64,000 nucleotides of DNA from Cyclobacteriaceae bacterium. GTDB lineage: Bacteria; Bacteroidota; Bacteroidia; Cytophagales; Cyclobacteriaceae. Numbering within the stretch: the first letter of the stretch is position 1; every line of letters starts with the position of its first letter. The position numbers and the translations under genes are program-made. Below the pieces are notes generated by a model. The model did not search any database and was not told where the DNA came from. It worked only from the letters and a program-made list of their open reading frames with translations. Location of the stretch: positions 32,474 through 96,473 of the forward strand of contig JAPZUF010000008.1 of assembly GCA_027533395.1 (NCBI GenBank), in the 5' to 3' direction. Shown here in pieces: positions 9,350-17,868 of the stretch.

Positions 9350-10408
9350 ATGGTAGCAAAAATTGAAACTCTCGATGGCTTACGTGGATATGCAGCACTC
9401 TTAGTTTTATGGGCTCATTTTCCTGTAATGGGCAACCTCTCAAAGTATTCACATCTAGCCTCCAGCTATACCTTTGCTGGCTACATTGGAGTTGATGTTT
9501 TTTTTGCTCTAAGTGGCTTTTTAATTACACGCATTTTAATAAAAGAGAAAGAATCAAATGATCTATCGTTCAAAAGATTTTATCTAAAAAGATGTTTAAG
9601 AATATTTCCCATTTATTATCTAAGTATCATATTAGTAGGCCTAGTCATCAGTTGGAATGATTTAATCTGGGTAGCTACTTATCTTTCAAATTATTACTTT
9701 TCATTCCAATCAGCACCTAACGCTATGCGACACACTTGGTCACTTTGTGTTGAGGAGCACTTTTATATATTCTGGCCATTGATTATTTATTTGTTTACTA
9801 TTGAGCAAGCTAGAAAAGTAATTCTAGTTTACATTCCTCTATTTGTAATACTCGGTGTACTTTTAACGATTATCATTTCTGATGCTGCTTTAAGCGATAA
9901 TCTAATTTACAGAGCTTCTCACCTTAGGATATTAACTTTGGCGCTTGGTAGTGGTTTAGCTTTTTTTGAAAAGGACATATTAAGCTTATCTCAAAAGAAA
10001 ACATGGTTGCTTGTATCGATACTTACTTTTGCATTTATAGTTTGCAGGTTTTATCATAAAATTATATATCTAAAAGATATTAATTCTTCCATAATTAAGC
10101 TTTTCACGTTGTCTGTTTTTTCAACCTTACTTGTGTCAATTGTAATAAAGATGAATTCAAATTTTCTAGTTAAGTTAAAATTTATCTTTACGAATTCTTT
10201 TATCAAATTTATTGGGAAGATTAGTTATGGAATTTATTTATACCATTATCCAATTTACTTTCTGTTTGGTTATACAATCGATGATTATCAAATTGAATCT
10301 TCTATTCCTCAGGCTCTAATTGTGGTAAGCCTTTGTCTTATTGTTCCAACGATTTCATTTTATCTTATTGAAAAACCCCTCCTCAACCTAAAAGAAAAGA
10401 TAAAATAG
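9350..10408 (+). CDS. Acyltransferase 3 family membrane protein (OafA-like)
   Basis: A protein of 352 residues starting IETLDGLRGYAALLVLWAHF, the acyltransferase 3 signature with its essential histidine in the first membrane segment. GVDVFFALSGFLITRIL and HTWSLCVEEHFYIFWPL follow, all conserved in this family. About ten membrane segments are visible and there is no SGNH domain. It likely moves acetyl or another acyl group to extracytoplasmic sugars. It is convergent with the flippase gene: its stop at 10406-10408 directly abuts that gene's stop. Confidence 0.85.
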   Translation: MVAKIETLDGLRGYAALLVLWAHFPVMGNLSKYSHLASSYTFAGYIGVDVFFALSGFLITRILIKEKESNDLSFKRFYLKRCLRIFPIYYLSIILVGLVISWNDLIWVATYLSNYYFSFQSAPNAMRHTWSLCVEEHFYIFWPLIIYLFTIEQARKVILVYIPLFVILGVLLTIIISDAALSDNLIYRASHLRILTLALGSGLAFFEKDILSLSQKKTWLLVSILTFAFIVCRFYHKIIYLKDINSSIIKLFTLSVFSTLLVSIVIKMNSNFLVKLKFIFTNSFIKFIGKISYGIYLYHYPIYFLFGYTIDDYQIESSIPQALIVVSLCLIVPTISFYLIEKPLLNLKEKIK

Positions 10409-11773
10409 TTAATTAAAAATCAAATGTTTAATTCCAACCAACAGGAGCACACTTAAACCAAAGGCTAATAACTTAGGTGCAGTATGTTTAAACCAATTTA
10501 ACTTAACTAGATTAAAGGTAATGATCAATAAAATTAAATAAGCAAGTGCGCTAAAAATGCTATATATAATTAAAGTGTTTGTAGCGCTAAAATATATCGA
10601 TGATAACCAAAGCAAAAGTGCTCTTCCTAAAAATAGAAATACATTAAAAACCAAAGTGATTTTTTCCTTTTCTAAAACTCTAAATATAGAAGACATGGGA
10701 GACATTATTATCCGAAACATAAAATAGATTGCTAGTATTCCAGCAAATGTTCCTGCTTCTTTCCAACTTTCTGAAAAAACTATTTCAAAAATCTCTTCAC
10801 CAAATACAGTGAGTATACTAAATGGGATAATCCCCATTAAAAAAAGTAAGTTATTGAGTTTAACTAAAAAATGTCTAAGTTTCTCGGTGCTATTCTCCTT
10901 TAATTCTTTGGCCTTTTGAATAAAAACAGGTGATATTGATGAGCTTATTAGATTGTAGGGTATACTTAACATTGAGTTGGCAAAGGCTAAGCTACCTACT
11001 ACCTGTAAATCATAAGAGTACGTAAAAAAATACAATGGGAAATCTCTGGATAATCTATTAATTAAATCTCCAGGCAAAATATACTTTGGATATGAACTAA
11101 ACTCAATTGCGGTCTTTTTCAATTCTCTTCTATTTAGCTTTTTAAATAGAATTGACTGAACTTTCATTTTTGCCTTAACAAAAAATGAAATAATATGACT
11201 TCCTAAAAATCCAAGTAATAATCCAAATTGTGAACTCCCAAAAATTAAACCAGTCCCTATTGTAATACCTTTATTGCTAATTCCTGAGATTACATTTGCT
11301 CTTGCACTTCTTTTAAAATCTTTCAGTCTAAAATTATATTGTGATGCCACTTGGTCTAACACCAATATGATTAGACCAATTGGAATTAAATAAATCCAAC
11401 TTTCAAAAGCAGATGACGTAATTAAATGTCCATAAAAAAAATATATAACTGATAAGGTTATAAAAGTTAAAAGACTAAAAAATAGAGCAAGATAAAATGA
11501 AAGATTGGTAAGCTTCTCAGCTTTTTGATCTTCAGTAGGTATGATAATAGCTGAAGGATACATCAAAGTAGTTATTACAGACATTATTGTAACAACTGAT
11601 ATAAAAAGTGCTGCAGCTCCGTAGTCTTCTTTGCCGTAAATTCTTGAAACAATTGGAGCAAGAAAGATGTTTAAAGCGATATTTATGGCTGAGCTGGTGG
11701 AAAGCCAAATAATACTGTTAAGAAAGCCTTTCTTTTTTAGCCTATCGAAAAAACTTTGAATAGAAAAATACAT
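10409..11773 (-). CDS. Wzx-like oligosaccharide flippase
   Basis: A protein of 454 residues with about twelve hydrophobic segments. The N-terminal part (WLSTSSAINIALNIFLAPIVSRIYGKEDYGAAAL) is typical of the polysaccharide biosynthesis/MATE-like exporter family. The enzyme flips undecaprenyl-linked repeat units across the inner membrane. It lies 20 bp downstream of the tyrosine autokinase gene, and its 3' end is convergent with the acyltransferase. Together with the Wza- and Wzc-like proteins and the polymerase candidate it indicates a Wzx/Wzy-dependent pathway. Confidence 0.8.
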   Translation of the reverse strand: MYFSIQSFFDRLKKKGFLNSIIWLSTSSAINIALNIFLAPIVSRIYGKEDYGAAALFISVVTIMSVITTLMYPSAIIIPTEDQKAEKLTNLSFYLALFFSLLTFITLSVIYFFYGHLITSSAFESWIYLIPIGLIILVLDQVASQYNFRLKDFKRSARANVISGISNKGITIGTGLIFGSSQFGLLLGFLGSHIISFFVKAKMKVQSILFKKLNRRELKKTAIEFSSYPKYILPGDLINRLSRDFPLYFFTYSYDLQVVGSLAFANSMLSIPYNLISSSISPVFIQKAKELKENSTEKLRHFLVKLNNLLFLMGIIPFSILTVFGEEIFEIVFSESWKEAGTFAGILAIYFMFRIIMSPMSSIFRVLEKEKITLVFNVFLFLGRALLLWLSSIYFSATNTLIIYSIFSALAYLILLIITFNLVKLNWFKHTAPKLLAFGLSVLLLVGIKHLIFN

Positions 11774-11793
11774 AACTTCTATTAAAGAAGTGG

Positions 11794-14208
11794 CTATTCG
11801 GTATAGTAAGAATTATTTGATCGAGAATCCCTTTTATCGCTATAACCATAACCATACCCAAACCCATAACCATAACCATACCCATAGCTTCCATAGCCAT
11901 AGCCTAAGCCGGATTTGCGAAGGTCATTGAATACTATACTGATGTTTTGAAGTTTGCCTCTTTGGTGATACTCTTCTAATGATTGTAATACTGGCATAGG
12001 TGTAAACCCTTGCCTAACAACAAACAAAATATGATTCGCTAAATCTGCTAACACAAAAGCATCTGTAACCAAGCCCATCGGTGGTGTATCCAGCACAATG
12101 AAATCATAACGTTGGCGTAAATGCTCAATTAATTCTTTCATTTGTGGTTTCAATAGCAACTCGCTAGGATTGGGTGGCGTGGCTCCACCAGCTATCATAT
12201 CCAGATTTTCTATTTCAGAAGTTTGAATGACTTGTTCTAAGGTTGCCAGGTTAGAAAGGTATTGGCTTAAACCTAAATCATTTTTCAATCCTAAGTCGTC
12301 ATACAATTTGGGTTTGCGCAAGTCGGCTCCAATTAATAAAGTTTTCTTACCGGCTAAAGCAAATACACTGGCTAGGTTTAAACTTGTAAATGATTTTCCT
12401 TCTCCTGGCAAAGAAGAGGTAACCATAAACACTTGGTTGTTTTTATTTTCTGTGAAGTAATTCAAATTAGATCGCAAAGCCCTGAACGACTCTGCCATCG
12501 AAGAACGTGGCTTATTAATAACCACTAATGTTTCAACTTCTCTATTATGGCCAATTCCTCCAACAACAGGTACGGTTGTCATAAACTCAATATCTTCTCT
12601 TGATTGTACTTTGTCGTTTAAGATTTCAACCACAATAAAAATGATTACCGGAATTAAAAAGCCTAGCAACGCACCGAACAAGTAATTCTGTGATACTTTG
12701 GGGGTAATAGCGCCACCTGCAGATGGTGGGTTGACTACCACAATATCAGAAGTAGTTGATGCCTCAGATAAACCTGCTTCTGCTCTTTTTTGTAACAAGA
12801 ACATATACAAGCTTTCTCTTAAAGTAAAGTTGCGCTGTATGTTGGCTAACTTTCTTTCTGTATTTGGGATTTTACGTAATTGGTTTTCTATTAAATTAAT
12901 TTGATTTTGAATGAACTGTTGGTTGATGGCTTGTGTGGCCTTTGCGTTTGCTATTGCTTTAGCAATATCCTGCTTCAGGATAGCAATTTTTTGCATTTTA
13001 CTTTGTAGAGCAGGATTGTCAGCCGTTTTATCTACACCTCTTTGCGCATTGTTTTGGTATAAATTAACTGAAGCCTGCTCGGATAATAATTCAGTTATTA
13101 AACCTGAAAGAACTTGGTCTTGTATTCCTACACTTTGAGGGGTAAACACATCGTTTAATTTTTCTTGCTTTAACAATGTTATTACATAGTTATTGTAATT
13201 CTCTGCCAGTTTATATTGAAAGTTTTGTTCTTCCAATGAAAGCATTTTCTGATACAAGCGTTCTGTCTCCGCTTGCAAATTTACCGTTACGTTTTCCTTC
13301 TTGAAATTGACAACTTCATCTTCATATCGTTGTAAAGAATCTCCAATTACTTGTAGCTGTCGGTCAAGAAAAGCGATAGCCATTTTAGATTCACGTGTTT
13401 TCTTTTGTACATCGTATAACTGGTATCTTTCAATGAACTTGCTAAGGAAATCAATTTCTTTTTTTTGTACTGCTCCTTGAATTTCTAAATCTAAGACGGA
13501 GGACTGCAGTTCTGCCCAGGTTAATTTTAATTTAGAAGAATACTGCTTGGCAATTACTTCCGGATCCCGAATAGAAACCAAAAACGGAATTCCAATAAAT
13601 TCATTTACATCTCCATTTTTAGCTGCAAAAAAACGAAAGCCATTTACACTTACAGAATCATTGAAAGAAAGACTTTGTAGTTGACGGCCTTCTTTCGTAT
13701 CTGTATCCAATCCTTCATAATAAATTTGAAAGGTTTTGTCGTCAATAATTTTTATAAAGAAAGGTCTGCCTGATTGTTTATGCTTTTTATCTAACCTAAT
13801 CTGTAAAGGAAAATCCGGATTGTAATACTCCGTTGTTTTAATATCACCTTCTTTGTACATCGCGATTTCCAAATGAAGAGACTCTACCACTTCTTGCAAC
13901 AGTGGATAAGATTTCATGATGTACACTTCGTTGAGGTGGTTGCGATACGGGTTAACAAGTGCATTGTTATATAAAAACTTTGCACCTAAGTTATCTTCAT
14001 TTTCTTTAATGATGATAGAAGCTTTTATAGGATAAATGCGGGTTGTATATCGATTAACAACATATGAAATGGCTAAACCTGCTAATACACTGGCTACAAT
14101 CAAATACCAAAAGCGAAGTGCTCGAGCAATTACTCGCTTTACATTTACTAATGGTGGTTTAGCATTCGTTACTTCTTGTTCGTTATATAGAGGGTCGTTA
14201 TTTGCCAC
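11794..14208 (-). CDS. Wzc-like polysaccharide biosynthesis tyrosine autokinase
   Basis: A protein of 804 residues. An N-terminal Wzz segment (TM around residues 32-50) is followed by a long periplasmic coiled coil, a GNVR-like region before TM2 (near residue 515), then a BY-kinase domain: Walker A SSLPGEGKS (about 598-606), Walker A' LLIGADLRKP (about 624-633) and Walker B FIVLDTPP (about 703-710). The C-terminus is a tyrosine cluster with 11 Tyr in the last 37 residues, spaced GY-GY, the autophosphorylated tail. It regulates polymer length and export with the Wza-like lipoprotein encoded 1 bp upstream. Walker A' has Gly where Asp is usual. Confidence 0.9.
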   Translation of the reverse strand: MANNDPLYNEQEVTNAKPPLVNVKRVIARALRFWYLIVASVLAGLAISYVVNRYTTRIYPIKASIIIKENEDNLGAKFLYNNALVNPYRNHLNEVYIMKSYPLLQEVVESLHLEIAMYKEGDIKTTEYYNPDFPLQIRLDKKHKQSGRPFFIKIIDDKTFQIYYEGLDTDTKEGRQLQSLSFNDSVSVNGFRFFAAKNGDVNEFIGIPFLVSIRDPEVIAKQYSSKLKLTWAELQSSVLDLEIQGAVQKKEIDFLSKFIERYQLYDVQKKTRESKMAIAFLDRQLQVIGDSLQRYEDEVVNFKKENVTVNLQAETERLYQKMLSLEEQNFQYKLAENYNNYVITLLKQEKLNDVFTPQSVGIQDQVLSGLITELLSEQASVNLYQNNAQRGVDKTADNPALQSKMQKIAILKQDIAKAIANAKATQAINQQFIQNQINLIENQLRKIPNTERKLANIQRNFTLRESLYMFLLQKRAEAGLSEASTTSDIVVVNPPSAGGAITPKVSQNYLFGALLGFLIPVIIFIVVEILNDKVQSREDIEFMTTVPVVGGIGHNREVETLVVINKPRSSMAESFRALRSNLNYFTENKNNQVFMVTSSLPGEGKSFTSLNLASVFALAGKKTLLIGADLRKPKLYDDLGLKNDLGLSQYLSNLATLEQVIQTSEIENLDMIAGGATPPNPSELLLKPQMKELIEHLRQRYDFIVLDTPPMGLVTDAFVLADLANHILFVVRQGFTPMPVLQSLEEYHQRGKLQNISIVFNDLRKSGLGYGYGSYGYGYGYGFGYGYGYSDKRDSRSNNSYYTE

Positions 14209-14209
14209 G

Positions 14210-15019
14210 TTAATTGTTATTTGCTAAAGTAATGATTAATGCTGCGAATGAAATGGTAGTAGATAAAATACCAAGATTCTGAACAAAATATCTCCTGAAT
14301 GGTCTTTGTTTGAGTGGTGGTACAATAATGACATCATTTTGTTGTACATAGAAATAAGGAGACTCAATAAACTCTTCTTCTAAAAGGTTGACATACACAA
14401 TTTCGGCTACTTCTCCTTTCTGCCTTACTATTTTAACATTACTTCTATCTGCTAAGTCTGATAAACCACCAGCCAAACCGATTGCTTCCATAATGGTTAG
14501 TCTTGGATTATTAGCAATTAATACGCGTTCTCCTGCTATCACTTCTCCCATTATAGTAAATCTAAAATTGAGCATGCGAACTCGTACTACAACATCGGGC
14601 ACATATTGCGCTGCTATTTTTCCAATTTCACGTTCTGCTTCAAAGATGGTTAAGCCTGCCACTTTTATTTTACCTAATACCGGGTAGGCCACATACCCTT
14701 CAGGGTTAACGAAGATACCATTCAAGGCAAGCACGTTTCCTTGTCCTCCACCACCCATAGCTTGTGGTGCGAGTTTATCTAAAAAGTCAAATGCGTTGTT
14801 GTCTTCGCTTAAAGTTTCAAATTGGATATTCAACATATCCAGCGGTTGAATTTTATACTCGTTGATAACCATTTCGTGCTTTCGCACAACTGTATCTTTC
14901 TCAACAATTTTTTTATTAACATCACCTTTTTGCAGATACAAAACTTTTTTATTAGGCACACAGGATGCCAGTAGAGCTAACACTAAAAGTAAGTATACTA
15001 TATTTCTGAGTTGGTTCAT
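14210..15019 (-). CDS. Wza-like polysaccharide export lipoprotein
   Basis: A protein of 269 residues with a lipoprotein signal peptide ending LLASC (Cys20). A Poly_export domain follows (INEYKIQPLDMLNIQF), then an SLBB-type β-grasp (GEVIAGERVLIANNPRLT; AIGLAGGLSDLADR). The C-terminus has a hydrophobic helix (LGILSTTISFAALIITLA) as in Bacteroidota members, in place of the long E. coli Wza barrel helix. It forms the outer-membrane export pore. It is the first gene after the regulatory leader and is followed at 1 bp by the autokinase gene. Confidence 0.88.
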   Translation of the reverse strand: MNQLRNIVYLLLVLALLASCVPNKKVLYLQKGDVNKKIVEKDTVVRKHEMVINEYKIQPLDMLNIQFETLSEDNNAFDFLDKLAPQAMGGGGQGNVLALNGIFVNPEGYVAYPVLGKIKVAGLTIFEAEREIGKIAAQYVPDVVVRVRMLNFRFTIMGEVIAGERVLIANNPRLTIMEAIGLAGGLSDLADRSNVKIVRQKGEVAEIVYVNLLEEEFIESPYFYVQQNDVIIVPPLKQRPFRRYFVQNLGILSTTISFAALIITLANNN

Positions 15020-15300
15020 TTTTATTTATCGAAGTAAATTATCAATATTTATTATGGAAAACAATTTTACTTGTTCGTTAATAGTTGTTCGTTGGTCGTT
15101 TTTAGTTGTTATGTTTTTATCGTTTAATAATCAACTTTTAAAATCCAAAGACAAATTTATTTACTAATCTTACTCTTACTGACTGAGCAGGTAATATTTA
15201 AAACAAACTTTGTAATTACTTAGGTTTATTTAAAGCTCCGCCTCCTCAGTCACAGTGAGTAGGTGTCATTTCATTATTTTGAGCTTATATTGCTATAAGC
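15020..15300 (-). promoter_or_regulatory. Leader region of the export/autokinase operon
   Basis: A gene-free 281 bp between the wHTH regulator and the Wza-like gene. On the minus strand a TAAATTTG box at 15159-15152 matches the Bacteroidota TAnnTTTG -7 element, which would give a leader of about 125 nt. Two other structures are visible: an inverted repeat TGACTGAGCAGG (15180-15191) / CCTCCTCAGTCA (15241-15252, one mismatch), and a GCTTATA/TATAAGC hairpin at 15283-15300. Because UpxY-type proteins act on such leaders, this is the likely antitermination target (inference). Confidence 0.45.
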
Positions 15301-15825
15301 TTATTCTTTCCAAAGTAACATATAGTGTCCGTTATTTTGCAAGCGTAACTCTTTTTGCATTGCACTAATCACTTCTGCTTTTATGTTTCTTTTTATTATT
15401 CCTTTTGCTTTTGCAATTAGCTTTTGCAAATAAACTTTATCTATCTCTCCTACTATTAACAATTCAATCGTGCCGGTATCTAAACCTTTAGCATAAGCAC
15501 CAATAAGGTAGGCTTCTTCAACTTTGCCTAACTTATGAACTACTTGCTCTACAATTTTGTCCAGCCCTAAATATTTATGTACAATGCTGCTTATTTCATT
15601 GAATAATGGATGCTGTGTATTGGCTTTATATTCTACCGTTCTGCCATTTTCAGCATAGGTAAGCAATCCGGCATTGCTTAAGTTATTTAACTCTAATCGA
15701 ATGGAATTCGTTGATTCGCCAAATTCATCTGCCAAACCACGCAAATAGGCCGAAGAATTGCTGTTGGTAAAGAATTTCAACAGCAAGCGCAACCTGGTTT
15801 TAGATGTGATGAGCGTGTCTAGCAC
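15301..15825 (-). CDS. Winged-helix regulator with degenerate nucleotidyltransferase-like domain
   Basis: A protein of 174 residues. Residues 1-70 form a winged HTH (LRGLADEFGESTNSIRLELNNLSNAGLL, then a wing ENGRTVEYKAN). Residues 100-174 resemble an MNT-type nucleotidyltransferase fold (EEAYLIGAYAKGLDTGTIELLIVG), but the catalytic GSxxxGxxxxxSDxD pattern is lost, so catalysis is unlikely. Proteins of this architecture accompany UpxY genes at Bacteroidota polysaccharide loci. It lies 68 bp downstream of UpxY and ahead of the export-gene leader, so it probably regulates the locus; no target site is proven. Confidence 0.7.
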   Translation of the reverse strand: MLDTLITSKTRLRLLLKFFTNSNSSAYLRGLADEFGESTNSIRLELNNLSNAGLLTYAENGRTVEYKANTQHPLFNEISSIVHKYLGLDKIVEQVVHKLGKVEEAYLIGAYAKGLDTGTIELLIVGEIDKVYLQKLIAKAKGIIKRNIKAEVISAMQKELRLQNNGHYMLLWKE

Positions 15826-15893
15826 AGCTCAAATATAAGTGGAAAAAAGATTGAGTAAAAAAATTACTCATTGAAATATTTAAAATCTGATTA

Positions 15894-16397
15894 TCAATGT
15901 TTTATAAGGATTGCAGAATCTATAGTAACGGTCATATTTACTCCTAAGGAATCAATTAAAACCCTGAATCGACTCTCTGAACCTTTGCTTAAAATCGTTC
16001 CTTCTAAATTTTTAAATGGACCATCAGCTATTCTTATATGCTCGCCATTTTCGAAGTGTTGTTCAAAATCGGTTTCAATAAAATAACCGGAACTTAAAAA
16101 TCGCTGTATGATATTATATTCTTCTTCTCGTAAAACAGCTGGCTTATTGTTGTGGCGGATGTTGCGCACGATGCCAGGGGTCTTTAACAAACTATGAATC
16201 TGATCTTCAGATTCTTTGATGAAGATGTAACCGCTAAACAAAGGAACTGTTACTTTCTTTTTGCGATCGCTCCACAACCTGACTACACTCTGCATGGGTA
16301 AAAAAACTTCGTAATTATTTTTTTCTAAATAATCAGCTGTCTTTTTCTCTTGTCTACTTGCTGTGTAAAATACCAACCACTTTTTTTCCTTTCCCAC
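15894..16397 (-). CDS. UpxY family transcription antiterminator (NusG paralogue)
   Basis: A protein of 167 residues. The NGN domain is at the start (KWLVFYTASRQEKKTADYL, FLPMQSVVRLWSDRKKKVTVPLFSGYIFI) and the C-terminal KOW region is at FENGEHIRIADGPFKNLEG. This is the size and architecture of UpxY/RfaH-like NusG paralogues, which load on RNA polymerase in the leader of a polysaccharide operon and prevent early termination. It is 15 bp downstream of kdsA on the same strand, so Kdo genes and the locus regulator share a transcript. Confidence 0.88.
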   Translation of the reverse strand: MGKEKKWLVFYTASRQEKKTADYLEKNNYEVFLPMQSVVRLWSDRKKKVTVPLFSGYIFIKESEDQIHSLLKTPGIVRNIRHNNKPAVLREEEYNIIQRFLSSGYFIETDFEQHFENGEHIRIADGPFKNLEGTILSKGSESRFRVLIDSLGVNMTVTIDSAILIKH

Positions 16398-16412
16398 GTG
16401 TATAGCTCAACG

Positions 16413-17237
16413 TTATCTGTTCAATTTCCAAATTTTATAAATATTCTCAATAAATATTTCTACTTCATTAAGCGGAATCATGTTTGGACCATCACTTAAG
16501 GCTTTAGCAGGATTAGGATGTGTTTCAATAAAAAAACCATCTACTCCTACTGCTGCTGCTGCTTTAGCTAGGTAAGGCGTGAATTGTCTGTCGCCACCGC
16601 TGGCACCGCCCAAACCTCCGGGTCTTTGCACGCTGTGTGTAACATCAAAAACTACTGGCGTATATTGGCGCATAATGGGTAAACTGCGCATGTCCACAAC
16701 CAAATTATTATAGCCGAACGTTGTTCCACGCTCTGTTAAAAATACTTTGTTGTTGCCTTCGCCTTTTACTTTGGCAACAGCAAATTGCATGTCTTCAGGT
16801 GCCATGAACTGCCCTTTCTTGATTTTTACTGCTTTGCCTGTTCGAGCTGCTGCTTTTAACAAATCAGTTTGACGACAAAGAAAAGCAGGTATTTGCAATA
16901 CATCTGCAACATGGCTTACCTCTTCACATTGGTAGCTTTCGTGTACATCTGTTACAATAGGAAGGTTAAAATCTTTTTTAATCCTCTCTAGAATTTGTAA
17001 TCCTCCTTCCATGTTTGGGCCGCGATAAGAACCTGCTGAAGTTCTATTGGCTTTATCGAAAGATGATTTGAATACATATTGTATATCTAAGCGTTGGCAG
17101 ATGCCTTTTACTTTTTCTGCAACTTCACTACAAATTTCAACACTTTCTGCTGCACATGGTCCTGCAAACAAAACCATTTTATCACCACCTAAGGTTATAT
17201 TTTCAGTTACTTGTACTTTATCTTTGAAAATTTCCAT
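16413..17237 (-). CDS. kdsA: 3-deoxy-8-phosphooctulonate synthase (Kdo-8-P synthase)
   Basis: A protein of 274 residues, the normal KdsA length. Conserved segments are LFAGPCAAES (PEP/phosphate side), FKSSFDKANRTS, the GTTFGYNNLVVDMRSLP stretch, FDVTHSVQRPGG and FFIETHPNPAKALSDGPNM. It condenses arabinose-5-phosphate with PEP to give Kdo-8-phosphate for lipid A/LPS core. The gene follows kdsC by 20 bp, so the two consecutive Kdo steps are co-transcribed. Confidence 0.95.
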   Translation of the reverse strand: MEIFKDKVQVTENITLGGDKMVLFAGPCAAESVEICSEVAEKVKGICQRLDIQYVFKSSFDKANRTSAGSYRGPNMEGGLQILERIKKDFNLPIVTDVHESYQCEEVSHVADVLQIPAFLCRQTDLLKAAARTGKAVKIKKGQFMAPEDMQFAVAKVKGEGNNKVFLTERGTTFGYNNLVVDMRSLPIMRQYTPVVFDVTHSVQRPGGLGGASGGDRQFTPYLAKAAAAVGVDGFFIETHPNPAKALSDGPNMIPLNEVEIFIENIYKIWKLNR

Positions 17238-17257
17238 ATCAATTCAATCTATTTAAA

Positions 17258-17794
17258 TCATTTTAATACTTTGTCGAATTCTCCTTTGGCAGCTAAGATT
17301 AGATCTGCTACTTCACGCAATACACCTTGTCCACCTTTCACTTTTGTAACTAGCATTACGCGGGCTTTGATGTAATCGAAAGTATCAGCCGGACAAACAG
17401 GCATGCCAACTATTTCAAAAACACCTGCATCGTTTACATCGTCTCCGATGTAAGCAATATCTTTTAATTTAATGTCGTAGTGTTTTGCTAGTTTTTGCAC
17501 CACTTGTGCTTTGTCTACAATACCTTGGTGACAAAAATCGAATTTTAATTCTGCTGCGCGTTTAGCTGTTGTTGCCGATTCTCTACCGGAAATGGCACCC
17601 ACAACGATACCCGACTTTTTGAGATAAGCTACAATTTGTCCGTCTTTAACATTAAAGCGTTTGATTTCTTTGCCGCTTTCATCGTAAACAATTTTACCAT
17701 CGGTTAAAACACCATCTACATCAAAAAATAAGGCTTTGATTTGAGAGGCTTTCTTTACTTGTTCTTTGCTGTATTTTTCTAAAATCAGTTTCAA
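17258..17794 (-). CDS. kdsC: Kdo-8-phosphate phosphatase, KdsC (HAD family)
   Basis: A protein of 178 residues with the HAD motif I FFDVDGVLTDGKI near residue 23, the C0-type AISGRES motif II and the motif IV IGDDVNDAGVFEIVGMPVCP. It hydrolyses Kdo-8-phosphate to Kdo. The reading frame opens right after a TAA and has no early ATG; a TTG at 17794-17792 (TTG AAA CTG ATT) is the best start. It is the first gene of the minus-strand kdsC-kdsA-upxY unit. Confidence 0.92.
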   Translation of the reverse strand: MKLILEKYSKEQVKKASQIKALFFDVDGVLTDGKIVYDESGKEIKRFNVKDGQIVAYLKKSGIVVGAISGRESATTAKRAAELKFDFCHQGIVDKAQVVQKLAKHYDIKLKDIAYIGDDVNDAGVFEIVGMPVCPADTFDYIKARVMLVTKVKGGQGVLREVADLILAAKGEFDKVLK

Positions 17795-17868
17795 AACTTA
17801 ATAATCAGGATGAAATAATCCGAAAATTAGGAAAAGCTTTTTACATTCAAGCATTAAAAGCTAATGAA

